A DNA stretch of 8,449 nt. Origin: Eubacteriales Family XIII. Incertae Sedis bacterium. Lineage in GTDB: Bacteria; Bacillota; Clostridia; Peptostreptococcales; Anaerovoracaceae. The position numbers and the translations under genes are program-made. Shown here one piece after another: positions 1 to 5,788 of the stretch (positions are counted from its first letter, which is position 1; every line of letters starts with the position of its first letter). Location: positions 1 through 8,449 of the forward strand of contig JAISGB010000181.1 in assembly GCA_031263335.1 (NCBI GenBank). Direction: 5' to 3'. The notes beneath the pieces are model-generated. The model was not told where the DNA came from. It searched no databases and saw nothing but the letters and a program-made list of their open reading frames with translations.

Positions 1-2
1 TG

Positions 3-3000
3 ATCGGCGATGAGGTCCGCGTACGCTTCGACAACATCAACAACCCCATCCCGAAGATCTCGAAGGTCTACAATCCCGGATACAACTTCGGGACCATCTT
101 CAAGGATGGCAGGGGTACGGTTCGCATCCTCTACGACATGAATGGCGAGGAGGTCAGCAGCGGCGGCACCCAATACGGGTTGCATATAGACAGCAGTCTC
201 GACATCATCCCCGATGACATCGGTTCTTACAACTTCGAGGGCGGTCGGATCGTCTCGACCGTGATGAGTTACTTCGGCTTTCCCGCTCATCGTAGCTTGG
301 CGGACGCGGGCTATGGGAGCGGACTCCTCGGAACGGCCGGCGAATACGGCCCCTATTTCCACAGCGTCCTGCCCTCTTTCTCCTTCGATGTTGGGCTGAA
401 CGACGCGGAAGACGAGGCGATCGGCGGCGATACCGGACGGTTGGACTTCACGAGGCTCGCGGGGCTGACGCTCCCGGCAAGCCCTCAAGTGGCCGGATAC
501 AACGTTTCCTCTCCTTTTAATATAAGTTTCCCCGACGAGCACAGCTATCATCAATATGCCGCCTTTGCCAGAGGGGTGAGCGGTTTGCCTGTCAGGGTGG
601 ACGGGATCAACTTTAGGGAAGAGCAGAGCGCCTCAGATTACGACATCTACTGGCGGTATTGGAAGGAAGGAGGGGAAAAATCCGTTGCAACATTGCAAGC
701 CTCCATGCCGGCTCAAAGCGTTCCGTGGACATCCGGTTCTCTTACGATTCCAAACGCGAATTCGACGGACATCCTCTACGGGGAAGTGATCGTCTCACCC
801 AAGAACGGAGACGCGGAGAATACCGCTTACTCCATCCTGTTCGGCGCAGGAACGAACGGCAGTACCGGCGGAGGGCTTTACCCCTTCTTTCGGGATTTGG
901 AGATCGCCCCCGCCGATCATGCGAAGGATTACATCCAAACAGACGGTCTTTTGAAAGTTGCGGATACAGCACGGATCGAAGGCGACGAAACTTTAGGTCT
1001 GGGCTATGGCTATCTGTTCTCGGAACGCGATTATGCGATGACGGTACCCGGCGCCGCAGAAGCCATCGATATCCAACCTTACCCATTTTTTAACAGCGTC
1101 TTAGGAAGTGAGAATATCGGTCGGATCGATGTTTACGTGGACGAGGAGCCTTTCAAAACGGTGTATCCGACAGACATCGATCCCCAGAGTGAGTCAGCGG
1201 CTATCAGTATGGAGGATTTTGCGCCGATCGAAGATATCCGACTGAACGCCTCCGGTGAGACGAAGATAGAGTTGCGATTGGCCTTCAATGAAAAGGTTCA
1301 GACAGAATACACAAAAGCATTTTTCTATAAAAACGCCGACTGGTACAAAGCCAACCCGGAAACAGATAAGCCGGAGGGCGTGGTCTACACGATCACGGTG
1401 AACCGTCCGGACGCGGGCGCGGACGCCCTGCTGAATGTCCCTGCCGGCGTCACGGCGACCTTCCGCGACTCGATCACGGGGAACGCCCTGTCCCCGAAGG
1501 AGGAGGGCGGCAACGCCTACTCCCTGCGCGCGGGCGACTATGCGCTCGACCTGAGCGGCACGAGGTACTATAAGAAGTCCCTGTCCGTGTCCGTGACGGA
1601 GGACGGCGGCGAATATGCGATGAAGGTCGTCGACGGGGACAAGGAGTATCCCATCACACCCGGTGAGGGCGGCGCGTTCACGATCGACGCCTTGAGTTAT
1701 CTGGCAGTCGCGCCGGACGCGTCGGGCAAACAGGTCGGCGTCCGGGTCGTGGGCTATGACGGGACGGTGCGCGACACCGTGATCACGGTTCCCGCCGAGA
1801 CCCCGGATCTGACCTCCTACATCAACGAATACAATAAAGAAGGCAAGCTGAAATACGTGCGCGCGAATGCGGGCGGCTATACGGCCCTGCATTCCGTCAT
1901 CGACGCCCTGCTTCCGGGCGATGGTTGGGACGGCCTGCGCTTCTCGTGCGTGAACGGCAAGCTGACGCCGGGCGTGGTGTTCTCGAAGACGAACCACGGC
2001 GCGGATTGGGGTTGGCTCTGCCGCGTGGACGGCAAGCTTGTGAACCCGGCCGAAACGGCGCTCGAAGGCGGCGAGACGGTCGTCTTCCACTACAACGCGG
2101 CTTTGGCGGGACAGCAATATGCGTCGATCGAGGACGCGCCGACCTCTCTGCCTCGGAACCGCGACCTGAGCTTCAAACTGCTCGGTACGGATGTCGCCTC
2201 GAATGACGAGGCCGCGCCCGTAGAGGACGCCGAGATCTACATCGACGGCGCGCTTTGGGACGATGTGTCCTCCGAGGACGGCGTCTACACGCTGACGGGC
2301 CTGCGCGACCTCCCGATCGGCGATCACACGATCGTCGCGAAGAAGGTCGACGGGAACGGCGTCAATACGCTGACCTATGCGGCGGCCGAGATCGATCTGC
2401 TCGCCTCCGTCGTCGAATCGGACGAACCCGACGCGTGGTCGGTGAGCGAGGCCAAGGATCGGATCGGGGCCGTATTCGACGCGAACCTGAACGCGATCTA
2501 CAGCAAGGCGAACTACGAGACCTTGAAGGCTCTGCGCGACGGCGGGTTCGCCGCGGTCGAAGGGGCGGGGATGCCCGCTGCGATCAAGACCATGGCGGAG
2601 TATACGATCACCGCGATCAATGAGCAAGCGGCCCGGATGCAGCCCTCCGTCCTCGTGGGCGCATCGCTCGCGGATCCGGACGGCACGGTGCGGCTCAGCT
2701 TCGAGGACAGGGTCAAGCGGCCTTCGTCGGGCTACATCACGGAACCGAATCCGCTCGGCGACATCATATCCTCCTTGGATGTCCCATATAAGGAAGGTGA
2801 TACCATGGAGGACGTGACGGTGCGCGCCCTGACGGCCCTCGGCCTCGCGTCCGAGATGGACGGCAACGCGGAATACCAGTCGGCCTACCTTTCCTCCATC
2901 GGGGAATTTTACCTGCCGGGCGGCAAGTATGTGCAGACCCTCGCCGAGTTTTCGAACGGAGAGGGGTCCGGTTGGATGATCACCCTGAACGGCTGGTTCA

Positions 3001-5468
3001 TCGACAGGGGCATCTCCTCGTTCACCGTCGCGGACGGCGACAGCGTCCGGTGGCAGTACACTTGCAACCTCGGCGCCGATCTCGGCTCCGAAGCGGCGAC
3101 GGGCGGCGCGAACGCCGAGATCATGGGGCTGTCCTTCGGCACGTCCGGAACGCTCTACCCGGCCTATTCCTCCGACGTGACCTCCTACACCTATACCGTC
3201 CCGGCCGGCACGGAGGGCGTCAAGGTGGCGGCCCGCCTCTCCTCCCACAACTCGACGGCGACCTACGAGGCCGGCGGTTTGGCCTACAACGAGGGCGCGA
3301 CCATCCCCGTAAAGGACGGCGCGGAGATCACGATCACCTCGAACTACAGTGACGGGAACAAGACCGATCGGCGCGTCGTCACGATCACGGTCCGCGTCGA
3401 AGGCGAGGGCGGCGCGTTGCCCGAGCCGACGGATCCGCCGGACACGAGCGCCGACGGGGCGCTGTACGCCGCGCTCGGCTATCTCGGCGCGGGCGTGACG
3501 AACCCGATCATGGACAGTGTGGGCGGCGAATGGGCCGTCGTCGCACTCGCGCGCGCCGGCGTCGGCGACCCGGACGCGCAGGTATACCAAAACTATCTGA
3601 AGAACTTGGAAACGGCGGCGTCGGCGAAGATCGCCTCGACGGATCCGGATACCCAAGTGAACAAGGTCGTCTTCCGCGACCGCCGGATCACGGACAACGA
3701 GCGCGTCGTCGTCGCGCTGTCCGCCCTCGGCAAAGACGCCTCGGCCTATACGGCGTCGGACGGCAAGACCTACGACTTCCTTTCGGCGATTCTCGACAGA
3801 CAGGCCGCGCCGAATGACGGCGAGTACCAAGCGGTCGTGCAGGGCATCAACGGCGCGATCTTCGCGCTCCTCGCCTTGGATTCCGGCGGCTATCTCCTGC
3901 CGGAGGACGAGCCGGCGGGGACGGTCCCGCTGAGCGCGGACGAGTCCGGGACGGTGGGCGTCCTCGATGCGGATGATCCCGCCTCGGCCGAAGCCCTCGA
4001 ATCGGGCGATCCCGCGTCGGTCGAACCCCTCGAAGGGAACGATACCCCGACAGTCGGGCCGGGCACGGCGGCGCGCGCCTACTATCTGAACTTCGTCCTC
4101 GGCCGCGAAAAGAATACGGGCGGTTGGGCGCTCGGCGGAGAGAAGGACGCCGCCGGCGATCCGGACATCACGGGCATGACGCTCCAGGCGCTCGCGCGCT
4201 ACTACAAGATGGACGACGCGGCCTACGCGCCGTACGCGGACGCGGGCGCGCCCGCCTTGGCCGACATCAAGGCGGCCGTGGGCAGGGCGCTCACCATGCT
4301 GAAGGACGCGCAGAATGAAGAGACGGGCGGTTTCAACCACGGGGGCGAGACCTCGGAGAGCGCCGCGCAGGTGCTGACGGGGCTTTCCGCGCTCGGCACG
4401 GACGGCACGGAGGACGGCAGCCTCTTCGCGAGCGTCCTCGCGAACCTGCTCACCTACCGCAACGAAGCGACCGGCGCGTTCGTCCACGTGAAGGGCAGCG
4501 ACAAGGGCGCGCAGATGGCGACGGAACAGGCAACCTACGCCTTGGTCGCCTACACGCGGTACGTCGCGGGCTTGGCCCCGCTCTATGACATGAGCGACGT
4601 GCGGGTCGATCCCGATACCGGCGCCGCGTCCTTCGGTTGGGCCTTCGATTATGTCCCGCCCATCAGCCTGACCGCCATCAACAACGCGATCGCGAAGGCG
4701 CGCGGGCTGACCGAGGCGAGCTATACGGCGCAGACTTGGGCCAACCTACAGGAAGCCCTGCGGAAAGCGCAGACGGCGGCGGCCAAGGAGGACGCCACGC
4801 AGGATGAGATCGACGCGGCGGCGCGGGCGCTGAACGCGGCCATCTCCGCGTTGAAGGCGAAGGAGACGCCCCTCGGCCCCGGCGGCGGGGAGGAAACCCC
4901 GCTCCCGTATGACGACAATACCTTGGCGGACGGGACGGTGAACGTACATGCGGACGCGGGCGTCATCCCGAGCGGCGCACTGATCACCGCAGACAGGCAG
5001 GGGATAAGCACCGCGCTCGCGGACGCGATCAAGAAGCAGTTCGGCAAGGACTCCCTCGTCTACGCCGTCCTCGACATCAACCTCCTGCAAAACGGGGCGA
5101 AGGTACTGCCGAACGGCTTAGTCGAGATCCGCGTCGCGATCGATCCCGCGTGGGATCGGACCGGACTCGCCGTACTCCGCGCGGAGGACGACGGATCCTT
5201 TACGAACATGAACGCGCGGATCGAGAACGACTTTCTCGTTTTCACGACCGATCATTTCAGCAACTACATCGTGGCAAAATTGGCGAACCCGCAGGGCGTC
5301 GCGACGGTTACAAGCGCCGCCAACGCCGCCCAAACGGGCGACGACACACAGCCGGAACTCTGGTTGGCCCTCGGCCTGATCGCCCTCCTGCTCCTCGCGG
5401 CCGGCGTCATAGGCTACAGGCGCCTGAGACAGAAAGGACAAAAAGACGACGGTTCTGTTTTGTCCTAA
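3..5468 (+). CDS. Giant multidomain cell-surface protein with toroid and DUF4430-like domains, 3' part
   Basis: The frame is open from the left edge to TAA at 5466-5468. The Met codon at 138 has no Shine-Dalgarno site and lies inside an open frame, so the true start and signal peptide are outside the window. Modules in order, by nucleotide: beta-rich region ending in YTITVNRP (to about 1410); DUF4430-like (about 1800-2105, GWLCRVDGK); Ig-like (about 2124-2400); helical segment (2430-2640); second DUF4430-like (about 2690-3095, GWMITLNGWFIDRG); cadherin-like beta sandwich (about 3114-3405); Pro/Asp linker; alpha-alpha toroid (about 3456-4590, with GGW/GGF repeat signatures); FIVAR (about 4668-4860); Gly/Pro linker; C-terminal domain ending TDHFSNYIVAK (about 4918-5278); sorting signal (5325-5435). 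It is probably anchored outside the membrane and binds a small ligand or glycan. No catalytic motif was recognised. The function is unknown; corrinoid binding is only a hypothesis from domain pairing. GC is lower at about 490-1370. The domain calls are by eye. Confidence 0.9.
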   Translation: MGDEVRVRFDNINNPIPKISKVYNPGYNFGTIFKDGRGTVRILYDMNGEEVSSGGTQYGLHIDSSLDIIPDDIGSYNFEGGRIVSTVMSYFGFPAHRSLADAGYGSGLLGTAGEYGPYFHSVLPSFSFDVGLNDAEDEAIGGDTGRLDFTRLAGLTLPASPQVAGYNVSSPFNISFPDEHSYHQYAAFARGVSGLPVRVDGINFREEQSASDYDIYWRYWKEGGEKSVATLQASMPAQSVPWTSGSLTIPNANSTDILYGEVIVSPKNGDAENTAYSILFGAGTNGSTGGGLYPFFRDLEIAPADHAKDYIQTDGLLKVADTARIEGDETLGLGYGYLFSERDYAMTVPGAAEAIDIQPYPFFNSVLGSENIGRIDVYVDEEPFKTVYPTDIDPQSESAAISMEDFAPIEDIRLNASGETKIELRLAFNEKVQTEYTKAFFYKNADWYKANPETDKPEGVVYTITVNRPDAGADALLNVPAGVTATFRDSITGNALSPKEEGGNAYSLRAGDYALDLSGTRYYKKSLSVSVTEDGGEYAMKVVDGDKEYPITPGEGGAFTIDALSYLAVAPDASGKQVGVRVVGYDGTVRDTVITVPAETPDLTSYINEYNKEGKLKYVRANAGGYTALHSVIDALLPGDGWDGLRFSCVNGKLTPGVVFSKTNHGADWGWLCRVDGKLVNPAETALEGGETVVFHYNAALAGQQYASIEDAPTSLPRNRDLSFKLLGTDVASNDEAAPVEDAEIYIDGALWDDVSSEDGVYTLTGLRDLPIGDHTIVAKKVDGNGVNTLTYAAAEIDLLASVVESDEPDAWSVSEAKDRIGAVFDANLNAIYSKANYETLKALRDGGFAAVEGAGMPAAIKTMAEYTITAINEQAARMQPSVLVGASLADPDGTVRLSFEDRVKRPSSGYITEPNPLGDIISSLDVPYKEGDTMEDVTVRALTALGLASEMDGNAEYQSAYLSSIGEFYLPGGKYVQTLAEFSNGEGSGWMITLNGWFIDRGISSFTVADGDSVRWQYTCNLGADLGSEAATGGANAEIMGLSFGTSGTLYPAYSSDVTSYTYTVPAGTEGVKVAARLSSHNSTATYEAGGLAYNEGATIPVKDGAEITITSNYSDGNKTDRRVVTITVRVEGEGGALPEPTDPPDTSADGALYAALGYLGAGVTNPIMDSVGGEWAVVALARAGVGDPDAQVYQNYLKNLETAASAKIASTDPDTQVNKVVFRDRRITDNERVVVALSALGKDASAYTASDGKTYDFLSAILDRQAAPNDGEYQAVVQGINGAIFALLALDSGGYLLPEDEPAGTVPLSADESGTVGVLDADDPASAEALESGDPASVEPLEGNDTPTVGPGTAARAYYLNFVLGREKNTGGWALGGEKDAAGDPDITGMTLQALARYYKMDDAAYAPYADAGAPALADIKAAVGRALTMLKDAQNEETGGFNHGGETSESAAQVLTGLSALGTDGTEDGSLFASVLANLLTYRNEATGAFVHVKGSDKGAQMATEQATYALVAYTRYVAGLAPLYDMSDVRVDPDTGAASFGWAFDYVPPISLTAINNAIAKARGLTEASYTAQTWANLQEALRKAQTAAAKEDATQDEIDAAARALNAAISALKAKETPLGPGGGEETPLPYDDNTLADGTVNVHADAGVIPSGALITADRQGISTALADAIKKQFGKDSLVYAVLDINLLQNGAKVLPNGLVEIRVAIDPAWDRTGLAVLRAEDDGSFTNMNARIENDFLVFTTDHFSNYIVAKLANPQGVATVTSAANAAQTGDDTQPELWLALGLIALLLLAAGVIGYRRLRQKGQKDDGSVLS
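1800..2105 (+). other. DUF4430-like (transcobalamin C-terminal-like) domain, first copy
   Basis: This segment of the surface protein contains TALHSVIDALLPGDGWDG, then a Cys-containing strand (FSCVNGK), then DWGWLCRVDGKLVNP and EGGETVVFHYN. The order 'helix with a leucine-rich face, G-W-x-x-x-V-N/D-G-K, then G-(E/D)-x-V-x-x-x-Y' is the usual look of DUF4430, the small beta domain related to the C-terminal domain of transcobalamin. The two cysteines (FSC and WLC) could form a disulfide, but that is inference. Boundaries are approximate and were assigned by eye. Confidence 0.55.
2690..3095 (+). other. DUF4430-like domain, second copy
   Basis: This second copy in the same protein begins near RLSFEDRV. 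It carries EGDTMEDVTVRALTALGL (the leading helix), then GSGWMITLNGWFIDRGISS and DGDSVRWQYTCNLG. The W-x-x-x-L-N-G-W-F turn followed by V-x-D-G-D-x-V-x-W-x-Y-T matches the DUF4430 pattern better than the first copy does. It is followed immediately by a cadherin-like beta sandwich and then the toroid. Assignment is by pattern recognition and not by a profile search. Confidence 0.7.
3114..3405 (+). other. Cadherin-like beta-sandwich domain
   Basis: This segment reads LSFGTSGTLYPAYSSDVTSY, then TYTVPAGTEGVKVAARL, and closes with DRRVVTITVRVEGE. The pattern 'x-L-x-p-x-F/Y-s-x-x-x-x-x-Y-x-x-x-V' at the start and 'x-Y/V-x-I-x-V-x-R/V' at the end is that of the cadherin-like beta-sandwich module common in surface proteins of Bacillota. 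It probably acts as a stalk between the second DUF4430-like domain and the toroid. The strand ending YTITVNRP at about 1386-1409 may close another such module upstream. Confidence 0.65.
3456..4590 (+). other. Alpha-alpha toroid (prenyltransferase/terpenoid-cyclase-like) domain
   Basis: This is a segment of the surface protein made of repeated helix pairs. Signatures include LYAALGYLGAG near its start, GEWAVVALARAGVGDP, NERVVVALSALGKD, NTGGWALGGEKD followed by TGMTLQALARYY, ETGGFNHGGETSESAAQVL, and a last pair around TEQATYALVAYTRYVAG. The spaced GGW/GGF turns followed by an alanine-rich helix are typical of squalene-cyclase and protein-prenyltransferase toroids, a fold also used by the alpha domain of transcobalamin. 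I see no DXDD-type cyclase acid motif, so a binding role is more likely than terpene cyclisation. A low-complexity acidic insert at about 3904-4065 interrupts the toroid. Confidence 0.7.
3972..4037 (+). repeat. Two 33-nt in-frame tandem repeats in an acidic linker
   Basis: Two 11-codon units lie back to back. They encode DDPASAEALES (3972-4004) and GDPASVEPLEG (4005-4037), and a decayed third unit, NDTPTV, follows. They sit in a low-complexity Asp/Glu/Pro stretch (about 3904-4065) inserted between helix pairs of the toroid domain. This is probably a flexible, solvent-exposed loop that grew by slippage. Both units keep the reading frame. Confidence 0.75.
4668..4860 (+). other. FIVAR-like helical module
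   Basis: The segment starts LTAINNAIAKARGLTEASYT, continues with WANLQEALRKAQTAAAKEDA, and closes with a helix ending ARALNAAISALKAK. The pattern 'L-x-x-A-I-x-x-A, Y-t-x-x-(T/S)-W-x-x-L-x-x-A-L-x-x-A, at-Q-x-x-(I/V)-D-x-A-x-x-x-L-x-x-A-I-x-x-L' is characteristic of FIVAR modules, which occur as stalks or carbohydrate-associated modules in cell-wall proteins of Gram-positive bacteria. One copy only is present. Confidence 0.8.
5325..5435 (+). other. Degenerate sortase sorting signal and membrane anchor
   Basis: The motif AAQTGDD (AAQTG at 5325-5339) is followed by TQPE, a hydrophobic segment LWLALGLIALLLLAAGVIGY (5358-5417) and the basic tail RRLRQK (5418-5435). This is the layout of an LPXTG-type cell-wall sorting signal, but Leu and Pro of the pentapeptide are both Ala. 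Cleavage between T and G by a sortase tolerant of xAxTG is possible. If it is not cleaved, the protein would remain as a single-pass membrane protein with its bulk outside the cell. The ten residues after RRLRQK come from a palindromic repeat. Confidence 0.7.
5435..5466. repeat. Palindromic REP-like repeat, copy 1 (inside the end of the surface gene)
   Basis: A perfect inverted repeat AGGACAAAA (5435-5443) / TTTTGTCCT (5458-5466) flanks a 14-nt spacer. The right half, GACGGTTCTGTTTTGTCC, matches the reverse complement of the element at 7201-7229 at all but two positions (shared core GACGGTTYTGTTKTGTCC). The 8-bp-arm part, 5436-5465, is exactly ten codons, and the stop codon begins at the next base. 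Confidence 0.75.
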
Positions 5469-5521
5469 CCACGCGCGGCGCATATTTTGTCATAAATCCC
5501 GCGCAGCGGAGATCGAAGATC

Positions 5522-5554
5522 GAGGGCGGGGATGCAAAACGCATCCCCGCCCTC
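5522..5554 (+). terminator. Perfect 14-bp GC-rich hairpin, probable terminator of the surface gene
   Basis: GAGGGCGGGGATGC (5522-5535) pairs without mismatch with GCATCCCCGCCCTC (5541-5554) around the loop AAAAC. An outer CGGAG (5507-5511) can pair with CTCCG (5563-5567). It lies 53 nt after the stop codon of the surface gene and about 100 nt before the next promoter, which suits transcription termination. No T-tract follows (CGGCTCGCC), so it is not a canonical intrinsic terminator. It could instead be a 3'-end stabilising stem or part of a repeat. Confidence 0.5.
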
Positions 5555-5564
5555 CGGCTCGCCT

Positions 5565-5628
5565 CCGGACAAAAACCTGTGTCCGCACAGCGCGTCCCCG
5601 GACAAACCTGTGTCTGCACGGTGCATCC
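5565..5628. repeat. Two imperfect tandem units of 33 and 31 nt with a conserved stem
   Basis: Unit 1 (5565-5597) and unit 2 (5598-5628) both begin CCGGACAAA, then CCTGTGTC, and end TCC. Each can fold a 5-bp stem with a 4-nt loop: CTGTG-TCCG-CACAG (5577-5590) in unit 1 and CTGTG-TCTG-CACGG (5608-5621) in unit 2. The A-to-G change in the second stem keeps pairing as a T-G wobble. The left parts (GGACAAAAACCTGTGTCC in unit 1) look like shortened forms of the palindrome at 7201-7229. Confidence 0.6.
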
Positions 5629-5653
5629 TCTTGCCTCCTCTCCTTCGTTTGGG

Positions 5654-5682
5654 TTGCCCAATATCGCAATAGGTTGTATTAT
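5654..5682 (+). promoter_or_regulatory. Probable sigma-A-type promoter of the dehydrogenase operon
   Basis: A -35 box TTGCCC (5654-5659, four of six consensus bases) and a -10 box TATTAT (5677-5682, five of six) are separated by 17 nt. They lie in the most AT-rich stretch of the interval. Transcription would start near 5689-5690, giving a leader of about 100 nt before the start codon at 5789. No operator palindrome overlaps the boxes. Confidence 0.6.
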
Positions 5683-5689
5683 CTTATAA

Positions 5690-5788
5690 GCGGGAAACCG
5701 ATATTGAGCGAATCCGGATGTCATTGCTTAATGTTAAATCAGAACAGGCACGACTTTTGAGCAGTTACATCCGGAGAGGGAGACGGCA
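5690..5788 (+). promoter_or_regulatory. Structured 5' leader that may mask the ribosome binding site
   Basis: The leader opens with CGG-GAAA-CCG (5691-5700), a small hairpin with a GNRA loop. TCCGGATGT (5713-5721) is perfectly complementary to ACATCCGGA (5767-5775), and the last three bases of the second arm are the start of the purine-rich ribosome binding site GGAGAGGGAG (5773-5782). Closing the 9-bp stem would tie up the 5' part of that site; opening it would free translation. I do not recognise a known riboswitch class. The pairing is seen in the sequence; the regulatory role is inference. Confidence 0.45.

Larger units (their letters stand above)
5469..5788. other. Gene-free interval between surface gene and dehydrogenase gene
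   Basis: These 320 bases hold no convincing gene. The content is, in order: a weak inverted repeat GCGCGG/CCGCGC (5473-5478 and 5499-5504); the perfect hairpin at 5522-5554; tandem units at 5565-5628; a promoter at 5654-5682; and a structured leader up to the start codon at 5789. From about 5640 the sequence turns AT-richer than its surroundings, as expected of a promoter and leader. Confidence 0.85.

Noticed and set aside
138..140. ATG as possible true start of the surface protein
   Set aside because: There is no Shine-Dalgarno sequence before it, the same frame is open back to the window edge with protein-like sequence, and no signal peptide follows.
1194..4487. Open frame of 1097 codons on the minus strand opposite the surface gene
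   Set aside because: The translation is dominated by Arg, Gly, Asp and Val in no recognisable order, as expected when a gene with strong third-position GC bias is read in antisense. It covers mainly the GC-rich part of the sense gene, has no ribosome binding site, and shows no domain. The sense strand has clear domains throughout.
5565..5628. Possible CRISPR array
   Set aside because: There are only two imperfect units of 33 and 31 nt directly abutting, with no unique spacers between them and no cas gene in the window.
5150..5689. Open frame of 179 codons spanning the surface gene end and the intergenic repeats
   Set aside because: Its first part is an out-of-frame reading of the surface gene and the rest reads through hairpins and repeats. 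It has no ribosome binding site and no domain.
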